A stretch of 64,000 bases of DNA from Streblospio benedicti (GCA_019095985.1 CM032661.1:10609040-10673039), one strand, 5' to 3'; positions 1 through 13,784 are shown, numbered from the stretch's first letter. The notes: generated from the sequence alone by a model not told the origin. Translations and numbers: made by a program.

Positions 1-585
1 AATTTGCAATACTGACTCTCCAAATATGCACAGTGGTGTTGAGTGCATTGTGACTCCATCAAAAAAGAAATAATATCCTTTGCAAGAATTTTTTTTGGTG
101 ATATAGCATCATTTTCTTTTTAATTACTTACAAAGTCAAGTATTTAAAATGCATTCTAACTGTAAATTAAATTAAAAAATGTATCATTATGAAATAGGTA
201 AATGTAATTAAGGCGGGTTTTGAATAATTTCTAGACGCTGTTTATAATGAGCTTGGCAACATAGATCATTAGATTTTAGTGTTAAACTGGTAACATCCCA
301 TACTTCTAATGCAATTGCCAAAAACGTTGAAAGGGGGGGGGGGGGACTAGCCCCCTGTGCCCCCTCTAAATACGCCCTTGTACATTATAGGTGATAAAGG
401 CTATCTAAGTGTACTTTGTACCTTGACCTTTGTGGTCTAAAAATAGCAGCATAACCTAACTGTCCTAGTGTATGTATTTTGTTCTCGGATAGAACTAGGA
501 TAGTTTTAATTGTTTTTATGCCTTGTTGCCGAGTGTATACGTTGGTGAAAAAGGTAAAGGATATTCGTGTGGTAGAGATATCAGA
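1..585. other. AT-rich flank, no gene recognised
   Basis: No coding region is convincing here; the open frames are short and have no recognisable domain. A G homopolymer near 330-343 precedes a short C-rich stretch. The 17-base motif GGTAGAGATATCAGACA at about 570-586 recurs in inverted orientation at about 2407-2423, so this may be the left edge of a larger composite repeat. Confidence 0.5.
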
Positions 586-810
586 CAATATCTCACCTGA
601 TGTTGGTTATTAACAGGACTTGTTCGCTGCGCTCATTCGGCCTGTTAACAACCCACATTCAGTGAGATATTGAAGAAATATACCATGTTTAGTAGTGGTA
701 TATCTGTTAATTCACGGCCCGAATTTGTGCAATATTCCCCGAGCTTGCAAGGGGAATATTGCACAAATGAGGGATGTGAATTAAGAGATATACCACTACT
801 AAACATGGTA
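586..810. mobile_element. Two adjacent foldback (hairpin) elements
   Basis: Two inverted repeats lie side by side. Bases 586-672 form one hairpin (CAATATCTCAC at the left, GTGAGATATTG at the right, with AACAGG/CCTGTT inside). Bases 681-810 form a second, longer one with arms of about 35 bp beginning TACCATGTTTAGTAG and an inner stem ATTTGTGCAATATTCCCC/GGGGAATATTGCACAAAT. The arms are almost identical. The same layout and related wording recur near 9460-9600 and 10480-10570, so this is a dispersed foldback family. No coding capacity is seen. Confidence 0.8.
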
Positions 811-954
811 GGACAAACCATAAAATATATCATTTAAAACTGAAATGTGCCTTGATTTAGTTTATCTTCCCACTTTGCGAAAGACTTTCTGATGCTCATT
901 AACATATTAAACTACAACTCCATGTGCTGGGATGTTCAGAGAAGTGCGTTTGTT

Positions 955-1360
955 ACACGGATGCACTTTTACACGGGTACTCATCCGGGTAAATCTGGTA
1001 TTATCGCCTATGCTGTGTAGCATTATCACCCATTCAATTTTTCAAATTTAATTGGTTTGGCAAAAGTATATGATCACATTATCAAATATTCAATAAATGT
1101 GGTATTTGTAAGTGATAGGGTACTTTAATTTCAGTATATAACAAAAGAATTCGATATTCCATGGTGTATGCGGATTATCATAAAAAGATGCACTTTTACA
1201 CGTGTAAATGTGAATCCTTAGTATAGGATGTGGTTTTACATATGTAAAAGTGCATCCTAAATTTTGGGATGCGTTTTTACACGTGTAAAATCGCATCCCA
1301 AAATAAGGATTCACTTTCACATATGTAAAGATGCATCTTTACACGGGATACGGTTTTACC
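955..1360. repeat. Periodic array of nested short palindromes
   Basis: At least five palindromic cores recur about every 40 bases: TTTACACGTGTAAA (near 1195 and 1278), TTTTACATATGTAAAA-like (near 1233), TTTCACATATGTAAAG (near 1313) and degenerate copies near 968 and 1340. They are separated by GCATCC/GGATGC words that also pair with one another, so the segment folds at two levels. CACGTG and CATATG E-box cores alternate. It abuts the TIR element starting at 1362 and may be a satellite-like piece of it. Confidence 0.7.
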
Positions 1361-1361
1361 C

Positions 1362-2016
1362 CCCTGTCAAAGTGAGCACGCGGAATACGGAGTCCGAGTG
1401 CCCTAAGCGTGCAAACACCGTCCAAGGGCTAGAACTAAAAAAATTGAGAGAAAATGTTCATTCCTGGCGGAGTAGAAGTGACGCTGCAGGCGAAATTGTT
1501 TAAATATGCACCGCAGGGCACCAACAGACGTCGACTGCGGAGTGAGCACTGAGGCAGACGGAGTCCGCACCATTCTTGGCGCGAAGAGTTCTTGCGACAT
1601 ACAGCGGAGGTGAACGGCTTTCATTTTACGTCCTACGGAGGCAGACGGACTCCGTTGGTGCCATATGCGGCTTCGTGTGGAGACCAGCGAACTCAAAAAG
1701 ATCAAAGAAAATTTAATCAATAATCCCCCTGCCCGCGGAGCTTTTACGCGGCATGAAAAAACCACTTCTCTCACTTGAGAGAAGTGGAGGGAGTCCGCGC
1801 AACTTTTGCTCGCGGCGTTGACGCGGAGGTAGCGCGGAGCCCTCACGGAGCCGGCAAGAGTCCGCTGGTTGCCGCGTCGGAGCCATGTGAAGCCATCGCC
1901 CCTATTTTTCACTGAAAGGGTTAATTTCCCAATGTTTCATCTTTTTTACGGACTCTGTCATTTTTTCGAATAAAAACCTACGCGGAGTCGGCTCCGCATG
2001 TTCACTCTGACAGGGC
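1362..2016. mobile_element. Non-autonomous DNA element with 23-bp TIRs
   Basis: The left end CCCTGTCAAAGTGAGCACGC is matched at the right end, in reverse complement, by CCCTGTCAGAGTGAACATGC (three differences over 23 bp). The 655-bp interior is GC-rich and dense in CGGAGTCCG-like words, a typical subterminal repeat pattern. No transposase is encoded, and the open frames here are by-products of GC content. I could not find a clear target-site duplication, and the superfamily is not recognised. Confidence 0.65.
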
Positions 2017-2087
2017 GGTAACATACAACATGCCTTATTGATCGCTCAGTATTCTTGGAAACCTTCAGCCGTAGCATTAATTTCAAC

Positions 2088-2270
2088 AAGCCAGATATTT
2101 TATTGATGGTCTGCATTCTGGCCATTTTAGTATATATGTGTATTGTAAGTATGTATAAAATGCGTCTAACAAAATAGATTGCAATGAAAATGTCATGGGA
2201 TCATTCAAATCACCTAGATATGCAACCCAATGGACGTTATCAGGACGGTACGATTTGAATTGAACGTTGT
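2088..2270 (+). repeat. Dispersed repeat family R1, copy 1
   Basis: This segment, starting near ATTTTATTGATGGTCT and including GTCATGGGATCATTCAAATC, recurs with similar length at 27470-27640 and in part at 44850-44945. The family is not recognised. The copies differ by scattered substitutions, so they are not recent. Confidence 0.7.
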
Positions 2271-3066
2271 CATTAAAAAGTACCCGTATGAGGTGTGGTA
2301 TATTGAAAAAAGTACCCGGATTAGGTGTGGTATATCGAGTAATATGCTCCCATCTGTTTTGAGGCTCTCAACCAATTAGGGGGGTCTTACATTAGAGTGG
2401 TATAATGTCTGATATCTCTACCCTACTCTTATAATACCCAACAAAATCCCTTACCCATCGAGCTCTTAGCTTTGAACTTAATCTTACAGTAAGAATATCA
2501 TTTCTCATTATACTGTCTTAGATATCAATGCCTGTTCATGCTTTCATTTGAATGATTTTTGTGAGCATAATACATTACTAATAAATACAATGACTGGCTT
2601 TATTGGCGCGAAAGAAAAACAAACAAAAAACAATATGTTTCTTTTCATCAGTCAAAATGACAAAGTTACACACTTTTTTTCTGCACATGAATAGGAAAGA
2701 AATACAATTTTAAATAATCAAATATGCTATTCAGCTTCATTAACTAGTCACATCTTCTTCGAATGCCATGCTAACATTTGAAGATATTTTACTGCATCAG
2801 ACTACTATGAATATCAGTTCATAATTCATGAATATCACATATCATATGTTTACTCTGAACACCACATGCTACTGTATAACAATATGCCTAATAAGGTATT
2901 GTAGGAGCTTCATTCTATTGTTGACCCTTAATATAACTCAACTAGACACACTTCATGAATATGTGCAACTTTTCTAGGGCACTGATTCGCTACACCAAAA
3001 GTGCAAAAGTGCACAACTTTGCGTGTAATCCTTTTTATGAAAAGTGTCTTGTCATTTACGCTGCAG
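2271..3066. other. Intronic or 5' flanking sequence of Shox, no feature recognised
   Basis: AT-rich, with no exon matching the expected Shox N-terminus. The inverted copy of a motif at 570-586 sits at 2407-2423. The stretch ends in the splice acceptor CTGCAG at 3061-3066. Confidence 0.4.
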
Positions 3067-3335
3067 ATTATGTGAGGAGCAGCAACCATGTCGTGGCCCC
3101 ACTGGGTAGTGTGGACGACGACAGCGACCCAGGTGACAGCGGGGGCAAACTTGACGGCGGTGGCGCGAGCAGTGGGGCAGATGGCGCCAAGACCAAGCCG
3201 CGTCGGAGCAGGACAAATTTCACGCTGGAGCAACTGCAGGAGCTGGAGCGCCTGTTTGAGGAGACTCACTACCCTGATGCCTTCATGCGGGAGGAGCTCA
3301 GTCAGAAGCTAGGTCTTTCAGAAGCGCGAGTGCAG
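3067..3335 (+). CDS. Shox: Shox homeobox transcription factor, exon with homeodomain residues 1-46
   Basis: This exon encodes an acidic and glycine-rich linker ([11 protein letters not shown]) followed by the basic N-terminal arm and first two and a half helices of a paired-like homeodomain: [27 protein letters not shown] and LGLSEARVQ. These match vertebrate SHOX/SHOX2 almost residue for residue. It ends at the donor CAG|GTGGGA in phase 0, between homeodomain residues 46 and 47, the usual paired-like split. The acceptor at 3061-3066 is my choice; other AGs lie within 15 bases, so the exact start is uncertain. The protein is a nuclear DNA-binding regulator, in vertebrates acting in limb, heart and neural development. 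The reading frame is open upstream to 2955, but that part has no family similarity and is probably intron. The N-terminal exon or exons were not found. Confidence 0.93.
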
Positions 3336-4620
3336 GTGGGAGGGGCGAATCATATTCACTGTAGATAAAAGGCTTGGGTCTCATAAAGTGAGTTATCTGT
3401 ATGCATGCCTATGGTGACCCCATCGATATATATAGAGAGAGGTGTACATAAGCATCACAGACAAGGCTTTGGCGTTGAATTTTGGCAATCGTCCGTCAAT
3501 CGTTCAGTGTAGTTAAACCCTCAGGTTAAACCACTAGAATAAGACGGCTCAAGTCGCATTTTGCCGTGCCTAATACTTTCACTTTTGAAATAATATATAT
3601 TTAAACTAATCTTTGAAAATAATTATCAATCTCACCATTTGTGTGCATAATAAACCGCTGATAACAAGTATTTGAATGTTAGTACACAGCACCAATACAA
3701 GAGCACTGGTAAATTTGGAATTTACACTGAAGTTCTTAATTGTCTTTGTCAATGAATGTAATGTCGCCATATTTCATACCTTTGTTATTTGTATAATACA
3801 GTAATAACCTGTGACAATGATGGAGATTAGAAAAATCAATAACTGACATATTTCAAGTCCTATTTGCGAAGTAAATGCAAACGGACAACAAAAATGTTTC
3901 CAACCTACCATAAAATTGTTCTTTATGTCCGCTATTATTACTTGTTTTAAAAAACTTGTAAACCGTCTCACACCACTTCTCACTTATACCCCCATCCCCA
4001 AACAAACACACGCGCCGCACCAGTAACCACCATTGGTCTAACTCTCTAGTATACTTAACAGTATCCCCGCCCTCCCCATCCTAACTGCACCCACCACTGC
4101 CCTAACAGTAAGCCCATCCGCCTCCCCGGGCTGCAAACCAAGCACTGTAGTGAAGATATTAACCTCCACCAATCTCTACACTGAATAATTTATGAATAGA
4201 TGCGATGCTAATGACTTGCTTAACGTAATCACTGACATGGCAGTTGGATCAAGAACACTCTTAACATAACCTAACAGAGGTGAGACAGTGCAATCATATC
4301 GCCCCTTCTGAATGACCAACCAACCAGGAGGGGATACTTCAGAAGGATAGTTGATTTCCAAGTTTTACAGATCCCGACCTAACAAGGCGGTGGTGTAAAA
4401 GTCTGCTGCTATATGTCTGCAAATAGTATTACAAGCTTTAAAATCACAAATGCTCAATACCAAAAAATAATACCCATCAAATTCATTAATTCAAGATAAT
4501 TCGTGAACGCATTTTTTCACCACGTGTTTTTGTATATATGTTTTTGTATATATTTTTGTATATATTGTTGCTTTATCACTTTCACAATATTTTGATCGTC
4601 TTTTTTGTTTTATTTTTAAG
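3336..4620 (+). other. Shox intron within the homeobox
   Basis: It runs from donor GTGGGA to a pyrimidine-rich acceptor ending TTTTTAAG, length 1,285 bp. It is AT-rich, with a C-rich patch near 3985-4140. No embedded gene or clear repeat is seen. Short tandem TTTTTGTATATA words occur near 4530-4565. Confidence 0.8.
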
Positions 4621-4681
4621 GTGTGGTTTCAAAACAGACGGGCAAAATGTCGGAAACAAGAGAGCCAGATACAAAAAGGAG
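4621..4681 (+). CDS. Shox: Shox homeobox exon, recognition helix
   Basis: This 61-nt exon encodes VWFQNRRAKCRKQESQIQKG plus the first base of the next codon. It supplies homeodomain residues 47-60, including the DNA-contacting Trp48, Gln50 (the paired-like specificity residue), Asn51 and Arg53. Its small size and boundaries match the vertebrate SHOX exon that encodes VWFQNRRAKCRKQ. The acceptor is TTTTTAAG at its left and the donor GGTAAATA at its right (phase 1). It is too short for a standalone ORF search and was found by extending the homeodomain. Confidence 0.95.
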
Positions 4682-6852
<2,171 letters not shown>

Positions 6853-7319
6853 GTATGATTGTGGGTGCGGTGCCGTCGTCACCTGCCACCGAGGGCTGCC
6901 GTGTCGCCCCCTACGTCAACATGCCATCTCTGCGCATGGCGTTTGACCGCATCCACATGCAGCATCTCGCCGTGTCCGCAGCCGGAGGAGGCGCCCCCGC
7001 CGCCGGCACAGCCTCCCACTCGGCAGCCCATTTTGACCTGGCAGCAGCCGCGGCGGCGGCCGCAGCCGCGGCGGCTGCAGGGCACACGGGCGGCCCTAGC
7101 AGCTCGTTAATGGCGGCGGCGGCGGGCGGCGGCGGGCTCCCTCAACACACAACGCTCACGCCGTCCATGCTCTTCTACCCCACGCCGCACTATGCTGTCA
7201 ACTTCGCGGCGCTCGCTCAAAACGGCTTGTTAGCGTCGTCGTCGAGCCACAAGACGTCCAGCATCGCCGACTTACGGCTCAAAGCCAAACACCACGCCGC
7301 GTCGCTCGGCCTGTCGTAG
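6853..7319 (+). CDS. Shox: Shox C-terminal exon with OAR motif
   Basis: Joined in phase to the preceding exon, it reads GMIVGAVPSSPATEGC then CRVAPYVNMPSLRM, the block that in vertebrate SHOX directly follows the homeodomain region. It continues through a low-complexity segment with about 13 consecutive alanines (7041-7079), a second short alanine/glycine stretch, then LFYPTPHYAVNFAALAQNGL. It ends with the OAR transactivation motif SSIADLRLKAKHHAASLGL and stop TAG at 7317-7319. The OAR motif marks the true C-terminus of this class. The alanine tract is longer than I recall in vertebrate SHOX and is GC-rich (GCN) against AT-rich surroundings. An ATTAAA at 7908-7913 could serve for polyadenylation, but no support beyond the hexamer exists. 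Confidence 0.95.
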
Positions 7320-8030
7320 GCGGAAGCACACTGCAGACAGAATTGTCACAAAAGCATTGTACTTTCCTACCGCATACATTCATAGAATGCTTGGATTATG
7401 TGTAGTAGAGCGTCAGCTATATAAACTGCTGTATATACTGACCGTAATCTCGTTCATATATGTAATAAGAGCTAAAAGCTTTTATATTATTTGAATGTGG
7501 ATGTTGTTGTTACATGGAGATGTATCGTGACAGTCAGCTTTTTAATGGTATGTGTTTAGGTGCCAAAGGCATTAGATAAACCGGCTTACACGTTCTGTTT
7601 AATCAACTATTCTGTGATAATAGGTTTCACCACAAGGATTTATGTTAGAAGTGAATGCTTCCATTTTCCGATTATAATTTTTTATAATGGTCTGGCCAGT
7701 GTCGCAAGTTGGGTCACATATAACAATTTAAATTCACCCTATATGTATAATGAAACATACGTTTAAGATATGCAAGCGTTTGACTGATTTGTAACCTGCT
7801 TGGCAACAAGTTGTGTTTAAATTTCAAACATGATACGCAAATATAAAATCGAATACAACATCCAATACATAAAAAGAGACACGGGACTTTTGCCGTCTTG
7901 TTTTCCTATTAAAAATATGACGATTAAATTGGATGTTGTTGTTTCATTGTTCTTTATATCAAATTATTCATTATGTATTGACTTTAAGTGAAAGGATATT
8001 ATATACAAGTATACACTAAATAGTATGACT
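7320..8030 (+). other. Probable Shox 3' untranslated region and downstream flank
   Basis: AT-rich, with no coding signature. A single ATTAAA hexamer at 7908-7913 is the only candidate polyadenylation signal I noted before the first SINE head; its use is inference. Confidence 0.4.
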
Positions 8031-8034
8031 AGAA

Positions 8035-8110
8035 GTGACCCTGATGGGGTTTGAACACACAACCTCGTGGTTCTGATACGAGAGACGTCCATCATTTCAG
8101 GCAGCCAAGA
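8035..8110 (-). mobile_element. tRNA-derived SINE head
   Basis: On the minus strand the segment reads like a decayed tRNA: GGCTGCCTGAAATGATGG as A-box region and GGTTGTGTGTTCAAACCCC as B box. The acceptor stem does not pair, so this is a SINE promoter head and not a tRNA gene. Similar heads occur at about 8745, 8965, 9290, 45760, 50140 and 50270. Confidence 0.7.
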
Positions 8111-8744
8111 TGCCATGACATTATACGTGGAGTTGGAGTCTTGAGTTCGATAATCGCGCGTTCGACATCCGGTCGGGTCTGGTGGAGGGTGTCGTGCAAC
8201 CTAACCGCGCTCCGCCTACAAGTCATGCAAGGCGCTCTCTTCTGTCAGAATAAATCCTAAAATTATGCATTTTCACAAGCGTTGTTTCTCGTCACATATT
8301 ACTAACAAACACCTTTCTATCACAGATGATCACACATAGCATTAAAATTTTAGAATAAGCTTGATTGCAAGAATTTTGGAGCGATTGACTCTAAATCAGC
8401 CGACCATACAATCGTTTCTAATGTTGAAAAATCATCCCGGATAGTATGCACTCATACTCATACATAAATAGCTATATAGTGAAATACCTAGCCCTTCTGG
8501 ACTTATTTGTCACCTTAATATCAATACATAAATGTGACGCCAAACAAATATGAAAACAATGAAGTATATAAGTGATATGAAATAAATAGTACATCTATAA
8601 TAATAGAATACACTTGAGAAGAAATAAAGAATTATGTATAAATTGAACATAGTATATAGTACAACATAATAGAATTAAAGAATTATGTATAGATTCTAGA
8701 CATAATATACAGATCTATAGAATTGATTAGATTTTAGAATATGA

Positions 8745-9045
8745 AGTGACCCATGATGGGGCTCAAATTCACGGCCTCATGGTTCTGACACCAGAAACAT
8801 ACGATTATCCCAAGCTGCCACTTTTATAATTATACAACTTACTCATATTGTGGAGTGATGAATGCAGATGTTAAAGTGTGTGTCCGAGAGTAACCTTTTA
8901 TGAGTTCACTAATTTGGATGATGGTATCATTGTAATCTCTTATTGTAATTTTGGTGGTCGAGTGTTAGTTGTATGCGAGCCCAGAAGGTCGTGGGTTCGA
9001 ATCCCACATGGGAATGGAATTTCAAGAGGTCTATAAACAAACTTC
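8745..9045. mobile_element. Pair of SINE heads in inverted orientation
   Basis: A minus-strand tRNA-like head at 8745-8820 (GTGAATTTGAGCCCC as B box) faces away from a plus-strand head at about 8960-9010 with a clear B box, GTGGGTTCGAATCCCAC. Both are followed by SINE-body words. The same divergent arrangement, with related wording, is found at 50140-50325, so it is probably a composite SINE family rather than chance. Confidence 0.65.
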
Positions 9046-9284
9046 AAGCTATTTCAAGCTATGGAATCTCACTCACGCACACACTTCTTGGATTACTTGG
9101 ATTGTATTTAAGTTTTAAATCTGGCAACTTGAGATAAAGATACGTGGCTGATCTCAAAACGATGAGGTTGTGAGTTCAGTGGTCTTCATTGCCACCAGAG
9201 GCTTGGTTATTCTATTATGGAAGCACTTTTAATCAACCTTCTGTCCACACTTGATATGCCAACAATACAATTTAAGATTGGCAG

Positions 9285-9355
9285 TGATGGTTAAGTGCAT
9301 AGAGAAATGGATTCATGACCAGGAGGTCCGTGTGGTTCGAGTACTCCTAGGTAAT
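9285..9355 (+). mobile_element. tRNA-derived SINE head, degenerate
   Basis: TGGTTAAGTGCATAGAGAAA then ACCAGGAGGTCCGTGTGGTTCGAGTACTCC gives A- and B-box-like segments of the same SINE type as at 45760. It has no full tRNA fold. Confidence 0.5.
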
Positions 9356-9409
9356 GAGTTTTAAAAAAATGGAGCATTATAATACTCTATCTGTGACACG
9401 TGACTGTAT

Positions 9410-10575
9410 CCTGCATTCTAATTGGTTTAGAGCCAAAAGCGGCCAGGGGATAATTGAAGAAATATGTCATGGTTTCGAGGTCACTATGTATGAATGCACG
9501 CCCGAATGTGGTGAATATTGCCCCATCTTGCGAGGGTAACATTCAACCACATGAGGGCATGCATTCATACACGGTGACCGACAAAGCATGACATTCTTCA
9601 TTTCTCAGTTGCGCAGAAAAGATGCGCATTTGTCTTTTTTTATTTGATTTTGAGACAAAAAAAGTCCATCATTATAACAGATAAACACTCAAAGATGTCA
9701 ATATTTCACAGCAAATGAACTTGAATCTTTTTTTTAAAGTTAGGACGCCATGCAATATTAAATGTCGACATGGAAGTTTTATTGAGAAAATTTTGAAAAC
9801 ATTCTGTTATTTCACGTTGTAAACAGTAAGCAATTTTTTTCTTGTCTCAATCATCTACGCTTTATTTGCAAGTAAATTTTGCAGAAAATCCAACGTACAC
9901 ACAATTCTTTAGCATTGGCATGCATTTAATGAGTGTACAGATGGCCAATATGATTTATATATTGATTTACTTATTTGAATAGATGCCGTAAGTGTAACCC
10001 ATTTTTAGAGGGCAAAATTCACCCATGGTTAATCGAGTAATTATCCCTGGTTGATTTTGGCTCTAAGCCAATCAGAATGCACGCCTCAAAAATGATTCCT
10101 AACAGAATTTTGAATGAGGATTACGAATCTGTAATCGGATTTTTAGTTAGCTAGAAAATTGACGAAGTTATGGGCAAAAGCCGGCCCTTGGTCAAATTTG
10201 TAGACAGCCGTGATAGGAGCAAAGTTGAGAACTTCACTATTACATGAAGAATGCACGCCTCAAATGGATGTATTTACTTAATTTTCCAACGTCTATCAGC
10301 GTGACAGCCATCAATTTTATGTAGAACACACATTTTGAATGATATACCAATAAATGCTATTTTAATTGGGCTTATAACATACACTGGAAGTACCTTGGGA
10401 CTTTTGTGTCTCAAAATCAAATAAAAAAAGACAAGTGCGCATCATTTCTGCCCAACTGAGAAATGAAGAATGTCATGCTTTGTCGGTCACCATGTATGAA
10501 TGCATGCCCTCATGTGGTTGAATATTGCCATCACAAGTTCGGGCAATATTTCCCACATTCGGGCATGAACTCCAG
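9410..10575. mobile_element. Composite foldback element with nested inverted repeats
   Basis: Several inverted pairs are nested. CATTCTAATTGGTTTAGAGCC at 9415 is matched in reverse complement near 10055-10085. The segment 9540-9655, ending in TTATTTGATTTTGAGACA, is matched in reverse complement at about 10400-10530. The CATGAATGCA/TGCATTCATA stem at each end repeats the hairpin type seen at 681-810. The central 700 bp is AT-rich with no coding capacity. It lies immediately beside the next element, at 10576. Confidence 0.7.
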
Positions 10576-13500
10576 TGGCTACAATGGGTTGAGCATACAT
10601 AAGAGGTCCCCTAAATCACCTTTGATATTTTATAACTAGGGGTCCTACTGTGTCAAAAAAATTTGGGTGGATCGCTGTCACCCTGGCAATAAGTGAGAAA
10701 TTCAAGATGGCCGCCGCGATGGTCGCTGGCTCAATAAAAAGTGTTATATCTTCCTTAATATTGAAGATAGAAACATGATTCTGGTGTCTAAGGGTATGTT
10801 TGTGATGGTGAGGAATCCATTGATATAGGAAAAAACTGAGTCAATCCGGAAATAAGTGAGTAAAACAAGATGGCTGTCAAAATGGCTGCTCATTCAAACA
10901 TAATTTATTAACGTCTCTTGATTCTGGTGTTTTCATTAAAACCAGCTACCTACAATGATAGTCAAATTATAATAAATACATGTATGTTGCAATTATGACA
11001 TACATAATGATCATAACTGGTATTAAAATAATAAAATGGCAATGATATCGATGACTGTTATCAAACTTTGACTATGCAAGATACCGTTAAGATACTCCAT
11101 CATCTTACATTGGTATGCTCTAAACATTCCATACTTATCCCGTCCGTCATCACCCTTAAAGAGTTAAAGTTCAAAGACCACTTTTTATAGTATAACTGCA
11201 AGTTTTAAGACAGGACTTTTTTTAATCATTCAAGAGAGTGCACCTACAGTATACACAACATGGGTGACTGGCATTACGACATGGACACTTCTTGGTAGCA
11301 CATTTGCCACAATTACAGAATATTAAGTCATCCAGACCAGAAAAAGTTCATTGGTTGTATCTTGCTTTCATCATACCCTCATCATCCTTATAAAATCCAA
11401 ACTTCATTCAATCTATAATGGAATTTGTTAAGCATTTAATTTGGACATGCGTTGCATAAAATGCTGTTGCATAAAATGTTCATAATATACAAGCTTTTGT
11501 TGAATTTGAGATTGGTGGCAAATCTGTAAATGTCTTCTTGGTTTCTTAGTACATGCAATATCGTAACTGATCCAGTGTCTGTATAGTATACGAGGCTTAA
11601 AAAGTTGGAGAAGGAAGTGTTCTATCTTACTGATATCAATATCATCAACATTGACTCCAAATATCATAAGATAAAAAATGATTTGTTAGCATCAAGATTC
11701 ATCATATGAAGAAGGAACAAACCTACTCAGATGCTTCTCTCGTCCATAACAAGCGACGGTTCGGTGGACCTTCTACCTGCTTCAGGCTCTGAGGGAAAAG
11801 TGCGGCGAATATTGCTGTTAGGTACTCTGCTTCCGCGTTGACTCACGTGATGGGTGGAATTCCCAGTCACATTTGGAAGTTTTGTCAGAACTGGTGGGAC
11901 TGCCGTGACTTGGTTCAGATTGAGGACAGATCTATGTGTGACGATCTTCAGGGCTTCAAGAGTTTTCTTCAGCTGCAATTCTCTTCGAGACCAATAATTC
12001 TCATCTCTTGCTTGGGAATCTGAACCCAGTTCTGACAACACGTATACATGTGACTGGGAATTTTACTCATCAGTTGACTCAAGAACCATATTTTCTCACT
12101 TTGCCATCGAAGCCTGCAGCAGATGGAAGGCCCACCGAAACGTCGCTTGTTTTTGACGGGAGAAGCATATGAGTAGGTTTGTTCCCTCTTCATATTGAGT
12201 ACAAAATCTGACAGATATTTTTCAAAATCAGATACTTTAAAGCTACAGTTTTAGTTCCAAATATTTACTAGTATAGTCACTACCATCCTGGTAATGAAGT
12301 GCTGGAAGAATCTGACACATTGATGCTATCTACTATAGCCTAACAGAGCAGATATTAGTTCAATGGAAAAAAGTAAGATATCTGACATGATTAATTAACA
12401 AACCTTCATGAAAACCCAATGTATGTTGTAAATGATTGTGACAAGTGATTGCACAGAATCTTGATCCAAGGAATAATGCTTACTGAAATAAGTGTACAAA
12501 TGATTGCAATAGTAGAACAATGGATGGAATTGTATGGTGCTTTTACAAATGCTCTAAAACTGAACAATTACGTATATCTGCCAGACATGTCGCATGATAA
12601 CCATCACATCTGTATCATTAGACAAAAATAGTAATCTCTGTGCCCCCTCACTTGCTGCATGGAGTGCATGAGGTACCAAACGCACATCAGCTTCTGAATT
12701 TTTTCAGAGTTGGGATGCTCGTGATAGTAGATGATCCATGATTAATCTGTTCATAAAGCTGAATATTAGTTAGTCCGGTGATGCCTGTCCCACTTATGAC
12801 TACCTCAGTACATGACAAATTTAGTTTCAACAAATTTGAAAATGATCAATCGAAGCAGATTTATCATATCTCTCTCCACTTGAGTGACGATTCTACGTAA
12901 CCAGATTGATTTGAACGTTTTGAGTTGATGTCTATGAATGGTAGTACTTAATCGTTTAGAGATAAACCTAGTATTTCTAAAAGCAACATACAATTCTTCA
13001 TCCCTTGTTTTTCTATTGCAAATGTTTGTACACTTATTTCAGTAGGCATTATTGCATGGGTCAAGATATTGTGCAATCGCTTCACAATCCGGTACATCAT
13101 ACATGGGGTTTTCATGAAGGTTGGTGTAGGTAATCATGTCAGTTATCTTACTTTCCTTTCAACTAATATCTGCTCTGTTAGGTTCGTGATATAGCCAATT
13201 CATTATTCTCAGATGAGAGTAAGCTTAACTTCCTGTGTATCTTTGTGGTATCTTGCGCAGTCAAACTTTGATAACAGTCATCGATATCATTGTCATTTTG
13301 TCATTTTAGTACCTGTTATGATCATAATATACAAATGTATGTCATAATATGGTAACACATATGTATTTTTTATACTTTGACTATCATTGTAAGTTGCTGG
13401 TTTTATTGAAAACACCAGAATCATTGTTTTATCTTGATTACGAAGGCCGTTAATAAATCATGTTTAAATGAGCGGCCATTTTGACAGCCATCTTGTTTTA

Positions 13501-13784
13501 CTCATTTATTTCTGGGTTGATTCATTTTTTTCCAATATCAATGGATTCCTCACCATCACAAACATACCCTTAGACACCAGAATCATGTTTCTATCTTCAA
13601 TATTAAGGAAGATATAACACTTTTTATGAGCCAGCGACCATCGCGGCGGCCATCTTGAATTTCTCACTTATTGCCGGGGTGACAGCGATCCACCCAAATT
13701 TTTTTGACACTGTAGGACCCCTAGTTATAAAATATCAAAGGTGATTTAGGGGACCTCTTATGTATGCTCAACCCATTGTAGCCA
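10576..13784. mobile_element. 3.2-kb DNA element A with about 520-bp terminal inverted repeats
   Basis: Left arm 10576-11094 starts TGGCTACAATGGGTTGAGCA, and the right arm (about 13246-13784) ends in its reverse complement. Both arms hold CAAGATGGCCGCCGCGATGG. The arms are roughly 90 percent alike by eye. A second, internal inverted repeat pairs 11700-11850 with 12050-12205 (the AAACCTACTCA-type words), so a piece of the internal gene exists in both orientations. The interior carries a decayed minus-strand gene (separate entry). This architecture suggests a DNA transposon; the superfamily is not identified. Confidence 0.8.
11245..12990 (-). pseudogene. Decayed PIN-like/CXC gene inside element A
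   Basis: Fragments on the minus strand look coding. Around 12592-12703 they read EADVRLVPHALHAASEGAQ followed by LLFLSNDTDVMVI, resembling the acidic DTDV motif at the end of a PIN-like nuclease fold. At about 11260-11320 they read LIFCNCGKCATKKCPCRN, a Cys-rich CXC-like tail (Cys spacing C-x-C-x2-C-x4-C-x-C). Between them TDLPPISNS also resembles the family. Many stops and shifts interrupt it. I recall this gene family from cnidarian, hemichordate and fish genomes, where it is uncharacterised and repetitive; that is memory, not a search. Parts of the same family appear in elements B and C. Confidence 0.55.

Noticed and set aside
1403-1912. 169-residue minus-strand open frame
   Set aside because: It is contained in a GC-rich non-autonomous TIR element with repeated CGGAGTC words; no family similarity.
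2955-3066. Start codon at 2955 as the true Shox N-terminus
   Set aside because: The encoded residues do not resemble any Shox N-terminus, and a splice acceptor (CTGCAG) directly precedes the family-like part.
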